64,000 bases of DNA from Acidobacteriota bacterium. GTDB taxonomy: Bacteria > Acidobacteriota > Terriglobia > Terriglobales > Acidobacteriaceae. The DNA is taken from NCBI GenBank assembly GCA_003225055.1, contig QIAU01000139.1:1-64000 (forward strand), given 5' to 3'. The notes under the pieces were generated by a model. That model was given only the letters and a program-made list of their open reading frames with translations, had not been told where the DNA came from and ran no database searches. The position numbers and the translations under genes are program-made. Below, one piece after another: positions 54,601 to 62,912 of the stretch; position 1 is the first letter of the stretch, and each line of letters opens with the position of its first letter.

Positions 54601-54757
54601 TACGGATGCCAGTCTCGAGGGGACTCATTTGCATCTGCATCCGGTCGAGCAAACGTCCAGTGACACGCTGACTCGGCAATCCACTTTCAATTCCAAGGAA
54701 GGAGCCGCCATTGTCTCCGCTGTGACGACAGCGGTCTTTGTGAGCGAAGCCAAATAA
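51674..54757 (+). CDS. pulA: Secreted type I pullulanase-like GH13 enzyme
   Basis: A 1027-residue debranching enzyme for alpha-1,6 linkages of pullulan, starch or glycogen. A signal peptide (to about residue 33, ending ARAAS) leads to a CBM41-like starch-binding module (VRIHYFRPDGNYAGWALYTW), then inner beta domains, a CBM48-type N domain (YPVRIKLWAPTAQSVSLLIF) and the GH13 barrel. The type I signature YNWGYDPVHYMSPAGSYA is intact. GH13 regions are DVVFNHT, GFRFDIMSF with the nucleophile Asp, YLYGEGWNFG with the acid Glu, and SVHDNQD. ATG 51674 has GGAGGT seven bases upstream; an earlier TTG adds 25 residues and is unlikely. The C-terminal domain of about 130 residues has the usual beta-sandwich end. 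Confidence 0.94.
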   Translation: MTSRIKAAHWQAKLSFSLLLFLLCFCRTPARAASEPPIPSGEVRIHYFRPDGNYAGWALYTWNASTENALWCQSEVAITGTDSFGVYFDVTVNPAQGNPVGDLGFIINNCAQGQVKDPGPDQHLQITQYNEAWVIHADATVFTSQPTPQQIANAILSIEQAYWLDRTHLAVQPQYIQSGATYALSTSLTGGLNLVSTGITGGTQIPLTAGGALSQDELMRYPQLASYAVLQVPASGDLGTVKQALKGELALSVVGQNGRLQYATGIQTAAVLDDLYYYPGKLGVVFHENSYPVRIKLWAPTAQSVSLLIFDHENDTIASATIPMRENNGVWVANGTSDWIGKYYLYRLSVWVPIDAAVDTNVTTDPYSVDIALNGTKSRIIDLDSGATKPPGWDHLASPPLRSFSDMSLYELHIRDFSVNDMTVPWAHRGTYEAFADQNSDGMRHLRDLATSGLRAVHILPSFHFASVNEDKSTWRTTGDLSQYPPNGQQQQAAVTAIQGSDAYNWGYDPVHYMSPAGSYAMVPENRVREYRTMVMGLHKAGLRVVQDVVFNHTSAYGEGPNSNLDEVVPGYYHRLDANGNLETGSCCPDTASEHRMMEKLMIDALVLNAREYKIDGFRFDIMSFHFLYNMRHIQAALQALTPEKDGVDGSRIYLYGEGWNFGDTANNQIGPHAGQLDLYGFGIGTFNDRIRDGIRGGSPFTDERVQGFATGLFTDPSDYTNQNPPQAGQQNQLLQYADWIRIGLSGNLRDYSFTNGAGVTVTGAQVDYNGQPAGYTATPIEAVNYCSVHDNQDLFDAVQLKSSFNDSIATRARRQVLAMSLVLLGQGVPFFQAGDDILRSKDMDQNSYDSGDWFNKIDWSGKTANWGIGLPLASQNRGQWPLMMPLLSNPAYTPQPQDIAYSSDAFREFMQIRYSSGLFRMPTFGEVQQNLTFLNTGQNQIPGLIVMKLDANGRDYGPYAGILVIFNATNQQVTFTDASLEGTHLHLHPVEQTSSDTLTRQSTFNSKEGAAIVSAVTTAVFVSEAK

Positions 54758-55150
54758 GAGGAGGCCCGCTCGGTCAGCGCAGCCGATCGGCGCGTCGCAC
54801 AAACAGCGCTGGAATAATCGCATCTCGTGCCTGTCATTCGCCGAAATTCTGGTCAGCCTTGAAATCATCAGCAGCTTGCACACTTTCTCAATCTGCATTC
54901 ACTCGAGTTTGTTTGCTTCGGTATGCTGGTATGCTTGACGTAACACCTAAATGCTGGATCATGATCGTCAGTTGCCGGATAAGCGGACAAAGACCAGGAT
55001 GGTGTACCGCCCGCTTTGACCCGAACCGAAGCGGCACAGCACGAGTACCAACAGACGTTCGGCGCCAAAACCCACGCTTCACCCCGTGTTTAGTCCCTTG
55101 ATCGTTGGGGGGCGCGCTTGTTGTGCTGGCCGGCTTCTCTTGCTCGACTT
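54758..55150. other. Intergenic region without a recognisable gene
   Basis: Short overlapping frames on both strands lack recognisable motifs. I saw no clear terminator after the pullulanase gene. Confidence 0.4.
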
Positions 55151-55288
55151 TCATTGCTGACTTGAAGCCCCGAATAGCTCTCTGATACCTTTGCCGAGTT
55201 CGGGAAGCTTTTTCGGTCCGAACATCAGCAGAGCAATTCCGAAGACAACCAGCAGATGCCTAGGGTGAAACACCTGAGTAAGGCCCAT
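55151..55288 (-). CDS. tatA: Minimal TatA/E-type twin-arginine translocase subunit
   Basis: A 45-residue protein with the complete TatA core: one N-terminal transmembrane helix (RHLLVVFGIALLMFG), the conserved hinge FGPKKLPELGKGI, and a stub of the amphipathic helix ending GIRELFGASSQQ. Usual TatA proteins are 55-90 residues, so the cytoplasmic helix and tail are strongly shortened. The ATG at 55288 gives this form; a longer frame reads through the divergent gene's leader and has no TatA features. No clear Shine-Dalgarno is present. No tatB or tatC is nearby, so it would act as an extra pore subunit for Tat proteins encoded elsewhere. Confidence 0.8.
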   Translation of the reverse strand: MGLTQVFHPRHLLVVFGIALLMFGPKKLPELGKGIRELFGASSQQ

Positions 55289-55393
55289 GCCCGGGACGGA
55301 CTCGACAAGAGCTGCCCATGCAACGATTTCGATCCGGCTTACATCAGATCTCAAAGCCGTCGGTGCAGCAACCAAGTCGTCGAGATAAGCCTT

Positions 55394-56860
55394 ATGTGTC
55401 GTCTTCTGCTTTGGGCTGTTCTTTTCCTTCTCCCGTGGAACTGGACCTGGGGGCAGACTCTGACTCGCCGCCCAGAACAACCTGGACCGGCAAGTAGCAG
55501 CGCGATTCTCTCCCGTCTCTTGACGGTACCCACCGGCACCCCGTTGAAGATCGGCCTCGATCAGGAGGTGCGCGTGCAAAAAGTCGGACAACTTGTTCAC
55601 GGAAAAATAGTCGAGCCGGTGTATGCGTTCGACAAGCTAGTCGTTCCGGCCGGGACTGAAGTCGTTGGCAAGATCTCAGCCATTGATCCAGTCCCAAAGA
55701 CACGGCGCATCGTGGCCGCCATGAATGGCGAGTTCTCGCCTTCCCGGCAAGTGCATGTTGACTTCAGCGAACTCGTGATGGCGGATGGGAGGCATGTCCC
55801 GCTCGAGAGCGATGTTAGCCCAGGATCCGGCGGTGTTCTGCAATTCGTGCCTGCCAGCGAAAAAGAAAGACAGAAACAGGGTAAGAAAGACGAAGCCAGG
55901 AGCGCTGCTTCACGAAGGATCGGGGAAGCTAAGAAGGAAATTAAGCGGCAGTGGGATTTCGCCAAGAGGCAGCTGCACGAACCAGGGAAGAAGCACCGAC
56001 TGGAGCGATTCGCGGTCGCACAACTTCCATACCATCCTCAGTACATGGCTCCTGGGACCAGCTTTAGCGCGGACCTGCGACACCCGCTGGATTTCGGAGC
56101 TGAGCCCATTACGCCCGCGATACTCGAGCACATCGGGATGCCACCTCCTTCGGGTAGCGTTGTGCGCGCAGTACTGGTCACGCCCCTTAGTTCGGTGAAT
56201 AGCAAGAAGGGGGATTCGGTGGAAGCAGTCATCACTCAGCCGCTCGTGGCCTCCGATCAATTATTACTTCCCGAGGGCAGCCGGCTGAGGGGCTCGGTCC
56301 TCGAAGTGAGTCCCGCGCGCAGGTTCGGCCGAAATGGACAGCTCCGCATCGTGTTTCATCAGGTTGTGCCAGCCGCCGGGATTGAAGAAAAGGTGGAAGC
56401 CAGCCTCGAAGGAGTGCACGTCGCCAAAGGAGAGCATCTGCAGCTTGATTCCGAGGGCGGCGCACAAGTCACCGCGCCCAAAACAAGGTATCTGACGACC
56501 GCGATTTCCGTCATGTTGGCCAGCTCCTCCGTCGCGGACGGTCACGGACGAGATACTGACGGCGATCTGCGGCGTGGCGGAGGCGGCGATGTGGGCAGCG
56601 GCGCGGCGAATGGCGCATCTGGCTTGCGGTTTGTGGGCACCATGGTAGGAGCGTTCGCCCATTCCCGGGTGGTGGCCTCAGGATTTGGGTTTTATGGAGC
56701 AGGCATGTCGGTGTATTCCCACTTTCTCGCCCGAGGGCGTGATGTGGTTTACCCGAAGGACATGTTGATGGTGATCGGGCTGGGGACGAGGGAGAAGCAA
56801 CCGCTGGCGGGAGCCGCGCCCACTACCAATCCGAGCCGACGGAATATAGGGCCACTTTAG
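55394..56860 (+). CDS. Secreted protein of unknown function with two VirB10/TrbI-like beta segments
   Basis: A 488-residue exported protein I do not recognise. The ATG at 55394 begins a clear signal peptide (LLLWAVLFLLPWNWTWGQ); the longer frame adds 46 residues before it. Two similar blocks follow: VPTGTPLKIGLDQEVRVQK to VVPAGTEVVGKISAI (about residues 40-110) and VTPLSSVNSKKGDSVEAVIT to LLPEGSRLRGSVLEVSPAR (about 260-320). Both have the 'lvPaGs.l.G.v' pattern seen in TrbI/VirB10 C-terminal barrels. A Lys/Arg/Glu-rich helical linker (about 160-205) separates them. The tail is Gly-rich (about residues 395-420). It diverges from tatA. A periplasmic structural role is only a guess. Confidence 0.75.
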   Translation: MCRLLLWAVLFLLPWNWTWGQTLTRRPEQPGPASSSAILSRLLTVPTGTPLKIGLDQEVRVQKVGQLVHGKIVEPVYAFDKLVVPAGTEVVGKISAIDPVPKTRRIVAAMNGEFSPSRQVHVDFSELVMADGRHVPLESDVSPGSGGVLQFVPASEKERQKQGKKDEARSAASRRIGEAKKEIKRQWDFAKRQLHEPGKKHRLERFAVAQLPYHPQYMAPGTSFSADLRHPLDFGAEPITPAILEHIGMPPPSGSVVRAVLVTPLSSVNSKKGDSVEAVITQPLVASDQLLLPEGSRLRGSVLEVSPARRFGRNGQLRIVFHQVVPAAGIEEKVEASLEGVHVAKGEHLQLDSEGGAQVTAPKTRYLTTAISVMLASSSVADGHGRDTDGDLRRGGGGDVGSGAANGASGLRFVGTMVGAFAHSRVVASGFGFYGAGMSVYSHFLARGRDVVYPKDMLMVIGLGTREKQPLAGAAPTTNPSRRNIGPL

Positions 56861-57140
56861 GGCAGCTTCACAGGGAAGAGGCGCTCGACTGGCTGAACCG
56901 TTATCTTGGCTGGTCAAGTAAGGACTGGAAGCGGTGCGGGAGACCCTTCGTCAAGGATATGAACCGCATTCGATTTCCAACTCGCCTTCGAGGATGTAGG
57001 ACGCTCATCCTCACGATAGTGGATGCTCTCTGGTGCTCCATGGTGAGGCGGCAGGTTGCCCTCGGTCAGCGCGTAACCCTCGCGAGCCCTGAACAAACGT
57101 GGAAGCTGGCAGGGATTGACACACCTCTCCCCCCTTCCTG
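56861..57140. other. Intergenic region without a recognisable gene
   Basis: Downstream of the unknown secreted protein and of the convergent receptor. Nothing beyond the hairpins noted separately was recognised. Confidence 0.4.
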
Positions 57141-57164
57141 ACGGCCCAAGCCGGGCCGTTTCTT
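57141..57164 (+). terminator. Rho-independent terminator-like hairpin
   Basis: ACGGCCC-aagcc-GGGCCGT forms a perfect 7-bp G+C-rich stem with a 5-nt loop, followed by TTCTT. It lies about 280 bp beyond the plus-strand gene and between convergent genes. Confidence 0.6.
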
Positions 57165-57197
57165 AGTTCGCCCGGCGAACCGTGTTTCAACCACGGC

Positions 57198-60100
57198 TCA
57201 GAACACGAACTTGGCTGCGAGTTGGAGAATACGCGGCCCGATGTCATTGGTGGGCAGGCCAAATGCGGATGCACCAGTGGTCTGGGGAACCAGGGTGCCG
57301 CCGGCCACGCTGTACAGCGTGGTCCTCACCGACGTGATGTTCTGCCGATTCAGGATGTTAAACGCTTCGGCGATCAATTTCAGGTTGCACCGCTCAGTGA
57401 GCCGGATGTTGCGGGTAATGCGCGGGTCGACTGAAAAGATAGAGGGCAAACGATACGTGTTTCGTGACGAGCCGGGGACGCGCTCGCTGCTACGATTGCC
57501 GTCGTTGTTCAGATCGGTGTTGACAAAGGCGGTATAAGGCTGCCCGGATTGCGCGGTAAGAATCCCGCTGATCTCCCAATCTCCTAAAAGCATTTGGACG
57601 GCGTGCGGCAGGCCGGACGTGTGGGGGGTACTGTCCCATGTGCCATGGAAAACAAAGTGATGACGCACGTCATCCAGGCTGCTGGCCAGATCCGCGCGCG
57701 GGTGGAGCGGATTATAGACCAGCTTGGCATCGTCGGTACCGGGCACGACCGCAGTGGCATCGGGAGCGTCATCGATGGCGTGACTCCAGGTATAGGCAGC
57801 GCCGAAGGAAAAGCCTTGCGAGAATCGCTTATTAGCGGTCACGACCAGGCCGTGGTATGTGGAATGGGCTGTGTCTTCGAACTGGAAGATGCGGCTGAAA
57901 CCGGCAATGGGTCGCGTCTTCGGGAATTGGAGATAGTTGAATTGAGCGCTCGGGGAACCCGCCAGCGAAATGGAAGCCGGGCTTGGCGGGCTGAGATTGA
58001 TGTCACGAGTCCGGGTCAGATGCGTGCCGCGCACTCCGAGATAGCCGACCGTGAAGGCAACGCTATTCGAGAGCTGATGCTCGAACTCGAAGTTGTACTG
58101 CTCAACCATTGGTTGTTGGTAGTCGGATTTGAATACGTAAATGGTTGGAGGGCTGGCGGAGCCGCCCGACGGCGCTGTGCAACTGGGCGATGCGACCGGG
58201 GCGCCACACAGGTTGTTGGGATAAGCCGGCATAGTTGCAGGGGAAAAAGTCAACGTCTGGACGTTGATGCCGTTGTTGGAGTGCGCGGTGCCAATCAGAA
58301 TGGACGGAGTATTGCCGTAAAAGATGCCCCACCCGCCGCGAATAACGGTCTTATTATCGTGGAACGGGCTATAGGCGAAGCCAAGGCGCGGAGCGATGTT
58401 GTTGGTGTCGGTATGGATGCGGCCGGTATCGAGGCCGGCAGCCAACGCCCTTGGATTGGTCACGCTGGGCTGCTGGTAGGTCTGGACGTCATAGCGCAGG
58501 CCCAGATTAAGGGTCAGGCGTGAATTGACCCGCCAGTCATCCTGAAAAAAGGCGCCGGACTGGAGCATGTTGGGCGTCGTGCGGGGCCCGGTAGTATTGG
58601 CGCCGGGGAAGGCCTCGATCAGGAACGATTTGGAAGTGGCGGGCAACGTCACGCCGGCGAGGCTCTGGCCGAAATCTTCCAGGCTGGTAAAGGTATACGA
58701 CCCCGAGAAATTGCCGGGGAAGAAGTTCAGGATGTGGTCGCGCAGGATGTCGGCCCCGGACTTGAGGGTGTGTCTCCCGTGCACCCACGCGATGGTATCG
58801 GCGTACTGCTGGCGATGGATGGTGGTTTCCCGCGGACTGAAAGAGTTGCGGCCGACATCGAGAAGGGTCTGACCGCTTTGCTGCACGATGGCTTCGGGGT
58901 TGTTATTGTTGGCGAAGCCGGGTTCACTGTCCCGCTGGTAGCTGAAGCGCGCGACGTTAATGAGGTTGTTGTGCAGGGTGCCCGTCCACTGAAGTGCCCC
59001 CGTGTCGGTGTTGACGTCGGAAGCGCCGGTGTGCTCCAGCGTGCTGACGGTTGAGCCCGAGGTAACGTTGCCGGAGTTTTCCAGGTTCGCGCCGACGAAG
59101 CGCTGGGCGTTGTAGCGCAAGGAGAACTGGTTGCGAGAACTGAGATTGTAGTCTACTTTCGCCAGGTAAACATTCTGGTTGAAGGTGGCGTTATAGGAAT
59201 TGGCGCGCGCCAGCAGGTAGGTATAGGCGGCGGTCTGGTAAGCGTCGAACATGGCAGGATTCACGCCCGTAGGGAGAACTAGTGCTAGCGATTCACCGAA
59301 AATGTTGCGCTGTCCGTCATAGTCAAAGAAGAAGAAAACCTTATCCTTCTTGATCGGGCCCCCGAGATTGCCGCCGAACTGATGGTAGTGATAACCGGGC
59401 CGGACCGGCGCGGCATGACCCGCAGCCAGGGCGAAGCCGCGGTTCAGGTTGTAGATGGGATCGCTCGCGTTGAGACCGCGGTCGCGGAAAAACTCAAATG
59501 CCGTGCCGTGGAAGCTATTGCTGCCGGATTTGGTTACGACGTTGGTTATGGCGCCTCCAGCGCGGCCGAGTTCGGCGGAATAGCCGTTAGTATTGACCTG
59601 GAACTCCTGCACGGCGTCCTCGCTGAACTGGTACGGTGCGCGCCCCGAACCGGTGCGGCCGAGCGTCTGGCCAAAGAAGGTGTTGTTGTTGTCGGTGCCG
59701 TCAATGGTCAGCGAGTTGAGCGTCCCGCGCTGCCCGCCGAAGCTGAGGTCGCCGCCACGGACGTCCTTAACCACTGCCGGGGTGAGCAACACGAAATCCA
59801 TGAAATTGCGGCCGTTTACAGGTAGGTCTCGGACGGCGTGGTCATCCACGGTGGAGCTGACCCGGGTGCGCGTCGTCTCCACGACCGGCACTTCGCCCGT
59901 CACCACTATCGCTGCCGTCTGCCCGGCCACCCCCAGTGAGATCGGTAGATTTATCTTCGCACCCACCACGACATCAATCGCCGTAACCTTGTAGGGGGCA
60001 AAGCCGGAGCTCTCCGCGGTCAGCTCATACGTACCAACAGGAATCACAGGAAAGCGAAAGTAGCCGGACTCATTGCTTGTGCCCGTTAAGGCGGCGCCGG

Positions 60101-60266
60101 TACCGGTGTTCGTCAGTTTGATAGCGACGTTGGGCACCATGGCGCCGGACGGGTCCGTGACGATCCCCTCCACGGACGCCTGATTGCCGACCTGCGCGAA
60201 GACGACCGCGGAGAGCAGGGATGTGAGCAGGCACACAAAAATGTAGAGCTTTTTGGACGGCAGCAT
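57198..60266 (-). CDS. TonB-dependent receptor with N-terminal carboxypeptidase-regulatory domain (Oar-like)
   Basis: A 1022-residue outer-membrane receptor. The signal peptide ends near VVFAQV, followed by a CarboxypepD_reg domain (ASVEGIVTDPSGAMVPNVAI) to about residue 95. The plug has ETTRTRVSSTVDDHAVRDLP, then NGRNFMDFVLLTPAV and TIDGTDNNNTFFGQT. A beta-barrel ends LQLAAKFVF. AAGGAGG precedes the ATG. It is about 200 residues shorter than the other receptor in this window, with little similarity beyond the family motifs in the barrel, so the two probably recognise different cargo. A weak CCGTG/CACGG hairpin lies just after its stop. Confidence 0.93.
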   Translation of the reverse strand: MLPSKKLYIFVCLLTSLLSAVVFAQVGNQASVEGIVTDPSGAMVPNVAIKLTNTGTGAALTGTSNESGYFRFPVIPVGTYELTAESSGFAPYKVTAIDVVVGAKINLPISLGVAGQTAAIVVTGEVPVVETTRTRVSSTVDDHAVRDLPVNGRNFMDFVLLTPAVVKDVRGGDLSFGGQRGTLNSLTIDGTDNNNTFFGQTLGRTGSGRAPYQFSEDAVQEFQVNTNGYSAELGRAGGAITNVVTKSGSNSFHGTAFEFFRDRGLNASDPIYNLNRGFALAAGHAAPVRPGYHYHQFGGNLGGPIKKDKVFFFFDYDGQRNIFGESLALVLPTGVNPAMFDAYQTAAYTYLLARANSYNATFNQNVYLAKVDYNLSSRNQFSLRYNAQRFVGANLENSGNVTSGSTVSTLEHTGASDVNTDTGALQWTGTLHNNLINVARFSYQRDSEPGFANNNNPEAIVQQSGQTLLDVGRNSFSPRETTIHRQQYADTIAWVHGRHTLKSGADILRDHILNFFPGNFSGSYTFTSLEDFGQSLAGVTLPATSKSFLIEAFPGANTTGPRTTPNMLQSGAFFQDDWRVNSRLTLNLGLRYDVQTYQQPSVTNPRALAAGLDTGRIHTDTNNIAPRLGFAYSPFHDNKTVIRGGWGIFYGNTPSILIGTAHSNNGINVQTLTFSPATMPAYPNNLCGAPVASPSCTAPSGGSASPPTIYVFKSDYQQPMVEQYNFEFEHQLSNSVAFTVGYLGVRGTHLTRTRDINLSPPSPASISLAGSPSAQFNYLQFPKTRPIAGFSRIFQFEDTAHSTYHGLVVTANKRFSQGFSFGAAYTWSHAIDDAPDATAVVPGTDDAKLVYNPLHPRADLASSLDDVRHHFVFHGTWDSTPHTSGLPHAVQMLLGDWEISGILTAQSGQPYTAFVNTDLNNDGNRSSERVPGSSRNTYRLPSIFSVDPRITRNIRLTERCNLKLIAEAFNILNRQNITSVRTTLYSVAGGTLVPQTTGASAFGLPTNDIGPRILQLAAKFVF

Positions 60267-60498
60267 GCCCCCTCCTTTCGCCTCACAACCACCTCAGTTC
60301 TCCGCGGCGCATCAGAGACAGAACTCTTCAATCCGGGCGGACCCACGAAGACGACCGTGCCGGGTGAACCAGGAGTTGTTGGCGCGACAAAATATCACGA
60401 ATCGGAAAGAAACTGCCAGCGTTTAGGGGACCCAGGGGATCCAGTCAGGGGACAAAGATCATAAGGCCCAACCGCTCACGTCCGGGGTGGCCTCGCGC

Positions 60499-60873
60499 CT
60501 ACGCAGCATTCCGACCGATCTTTTCAATCGCATCAATGAGTGCGCGCATGCCGCCAACGTCTTTGGAAACCACAGCCCGGACGCCAACACTGTATGCAAG
60601 TTCCGCGAGTTGCTCCGACGCGTACATGGTGAACAGCAGCACGGCACATTCAGGCGCAATTGTGGCGATCTCGCGCGCCGCCTCAACTCCGTTCATTTCG
60701 GGCATGGCATAGTCGAGCAGGACCACGTCTGGCTTTAAGCGACGAACCATATCTATGGCACTCAGGCCGTTGCCTGCTTCGCCGCAGACGCTCCACCTTT
60801 TATTCAGCTGAAGACACATTCGAATTGCCGTCCGAACTTGTGGGTTGTCATCGACGACGAGAATCCTTGTCAT
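60499..60873 (-). CDS. Single-domain response regulator (receiver only)
   Basis: A 124-residue CheY-like receiver with no output domain. The acidic pair is in LVVDDNPQV, the phosphoacceptor Asp in VVLLDYAMPEMNG (about residue 55), the switch Thr in LLFTMYAS and the conserved Lys in AVVSKD. Sequence style is that of NarL/FixJ receivers that have lost the DNA-binding part. It ends at IEKIGRNAA, shortly after the last receiver helix. It lies 15 bp after the small ORF upstream and is followed by the receptor gene. No kinase is adjacent; it may pass phosphate in a relay or regulate by protein contact. Confidence 0.92.
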   Translation of the reverse strand: MTRILVVDDNPQVRTAIRMCLQLNKRWSVCGEAGNGLSAIDMVRRLKPDVVLLDYAMPEMNGVEAAREIATIAPECAVLLFTMYASEQLAELAYSVGVRAVVSKDVGGMRALIDAIEKIGRNAA

Positions 60874-60888
60874 TTTGTTCGATAAGGA

Positions 60889-61077
60889 TCAGCAAAGCCG
60901 ACTCACGGTTGGCGCACCTTGCGCAAGAAGGTAGCGGTCGCAAATACGGTTGGCGATGTCCCAAACGCTCTCGCTGTCGGGCGCGTTGGCCAGAACCAGG
61001 GATGCATTGCTACGGGCCAGCAAATCCAGCTGCGGCAGCGTGGTTCCATCGTTGCTGGCCAGTTCCCGTGGCGGCAC
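60889..61077 (-). CDS. Small hypothetical protein upstream of the receiver
   Basis: A 62-residue frame starting with GTG at 61077, with AGGAG seven bases before it. The 15-bp spacing to the response regulator suggests one transcript. Its sequence (LLARSNASLVLANAPDSESV, WDIANRICDRYLLAQG) has no motif I recognise, no signal peptide and no membrane segment. It may be a real small protein or a chance frame. Confidence 0.45.
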   Translation of the reverse strand: MPPRELASNDGTTLPQLDLLARSNASLVLANAPDSESVWDIANRICDRYLLAQGAPTVSRLC

Positions 61078-61431
61078 AGGTAACTCCTAGGGAGGATTTA
61101 GCAAACAGTCGCGAGCCTTGCGACCGGGCCGATTGTCTCCTCTTGGGCAGGTCAGCTCAATACCGGCGATTCCTGATTACGAAAGGCCAAGACAGGGGGT
61201 GTCCAAAAGTACAGGGGTCCGCGGCGTGTCTTCGAGTAAGAGAACGGGAGAACGAGGCGTCGTGACAGGGTCAGCTTTCCGGCGAGAAAGTTCGGTCTTC
61301 CTCAATCTCTGCGCTAGAGTTTCGCAGCGTGTCCCCTGACCTTTATCTCGCCTCCAGTACCATTCACCGTTCCCCCTGGCGATGGTGAGCAAGCGTTTCC
61401 GAACTGGTACAGACGGGCCCGGAGGAATCTG
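61078..61431. other. Intergenic region without a recognisable gene
   Basis: Between the dihydropyrimidinase stop and the small ORF. Overlapping short frames only. It should hold the promoter for the small ORF and receiver genes and the terminator of the dihydropyrimidinase gene; neither is clear. Confidence 0.4.
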
Positions 61432-62823
61432 CTACGGCTGCGAATAGGTAGATCTGCGCAGAAATTCCCCACTGCCGGCGCGCCCCAGGAACTCATCACG
61501 ATCAACAATCATGCGCCCGCGCGAGAGCACCTGATCCGGCATTCCCCTGACTTCAATGCCTTCGAACATCGAATAATCCACTCGCATGTGGTGAGTTTTC
61601 GCGCTGATCGTATGCTTGCGTTCAGGGTCGAAAATCACCAGGTCGGCATCGCTTCCCGTCGCAATCGTTCCTTTCCGAGGATAGAGGCCAAAAAGCTTTG
61701 CCGGCGTCGTCGAGACCAGTTCCACACAGCGGTTGACGCTGAACCGCCCCTGGGCGACTCCGCCGGAATAAATCAGGCTCATGCGGTGTTCAATGCCGGG
61801 GCCACCATTGGGTATTTTCGTAAAGTCGTCGCGCCCTAACTCCTTCTGTTCCTTAAAACAGAATGGACAATGGTCCGTGGACACCACCTGCAGGTGATCG
61901 CGCTTGAGTCCGTTCCAAAGTTTTTCCTGGTGCCATTTCTCACGCAGCGGAGGCGTGAAAACATACTTTGCTCCTTCGAACCCAGGCACATCGAAATTTT
62001 CTATGGAAAGGTACAGATATTGCGGACAAGTCTCCCCGTAAACCGGAACACCGCGATCGCGAGCCTCGCGAACCTTTTCGAGGGCATCGTTGCAGCTCAT
62101 ATGCACAATGTAGACAGGCGAACCGGCCATCTCCGCCAACGCAATGGCTCGCGCGGTCGCTTCCGCTTCTGCGGTCGTCGGCCGAGTTAACGCGTGATAC
62201 TTCGGTGCCTTTTTCCCTTCCGCCAAGGCTTGCCGCACAATCACGTCAATCGCCCCACCGTTTTCTGCGTGCATGCAAACCAGTCCGCCATTCTGTCCGG
62301 TGGCGCGCAGGGCTTTGAAGATGCTTGCGTCATCCAGCATGAACACGCCGGGGTAAGCCATGAACAATTTGAAGCTGGTGACTCCCTCGCGCACCAAGGC
62401 GTTCATCTCGTCGATTTGTGCATCGGCCAAATCGGTAATAATGCAGTGAAACGAATAGTCGCAGACCGCCTTGCCTTCCGCCTTCTTCATCCAGTTGTCG
62501 AGGGCCTCTCTCAAGGTCTGCCCCTTATACTGGATCGCGAAATCGATTAGCGTGGTGGTGCCTCCGAAGGCAGCCGCCCGGGTGCCGGTCTCGAAATCAT
62601 CCGAACTGGTGGTTCCACCGAATGGCATGTCGAGATGGGTATGCACATCGATTCCACCGGGAAACACGTATTTCCCGGCGGCATCGATGATCTTGCGCGC
62701 ATTGTCGCGCGGCAAACCCTGCCCGATGGCCGCGATCTTTCCCTCCGTGATTGCGACATCACTTGTGTAGGTATCGGTAGCGGTGACCACCCGGCCGTTG
62801 GTGATGATGGTGTCAAAACCCAT
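61432..62823 (-). CDS. hydA: Dihydropyrimidinase (D-hydantoinase)
   Basis: A 463-residue cyclic amidohydrolase that opens dihydrouracil, dihydrothymine or hydantoins to N-carbamoyl products, the second step of reductive pyrimidine breakdown. Metal-binding residues are visible: His pair in DVHTHLDMPFGG, the carboxylated Lys in FKLFMAYPG, His in CMHAENG, His in VYIVHMSCN and Asp in VVSTDHCPF. TTSSDDFETGTRAAAFGG is typical. The ATG at 62823 has GGAGAGAG upstream; an earlier GTG adds eight residues. It diverges from the LLM oxidoreductase, with a 89-bp gap that must hold two promoters. Confidence 0.95.
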   Translation of the reverse strand: MGFDTIITNGRVVTATDTYTSDVAITEGKIAAIGQGLPRDNARKIIDAAGKYVFPGGIDVHTHLDMPFGGTTSSDDFETGTRAAAFGGTTTLIDFAIQYKGQTLREALDNWMKKAEGKAVCDYSFHCIITDLADAQIDEMNALVREGVTSFKLFMAYPGVFMLDDASIFKALRATGQNGGLVCMHAENGGAIDVIVRQALAEGKKAPKYHALTRPTTAEAEATARAIALAEMAGSPVYIVHMSCNDALEKVREARDRGVPVYGETCPQYLYLSIENFDVPGFEGAKYVFTPPLREKWHQEKLWNGLKRDHLQVVSTDHCPFCFKEQKELGRDDFTKIPNGGPGIEHRMSLIYSGGVAQGRFSVNRCVELVSTTPAKLFGLYPRKGTIATGSDADLVIFDPERKHTISAKTHHMRVDYSMFEGIEVRGMPDQVLSRGRMIVDRDEFLGRAGSGEFLRRSTYSQP

Positions 62824-62912
62824 TCTGGCTCTCTCCCCGCCCCTCACAGAGAACGAATTCTATGCTAAACTGCCCGCCCTAACAGCACGGATTTCGAGGT
62901 GGAGTCGAGCCC

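Noticed and set aside
54900-55100. Possible transposase or integrase remnant
   Set aside because: Short frames have some resemblance to mobile-element tails but no diagnostic motif, and no inverted repeats were found at the edges.
57594-58523. 309-codon plus-strand frame opposite the second TonB receptor
   Set aside because: Antisense shadow of the receptor barrel; composition is that expected of the complementary strand of high-GC coding DNA.
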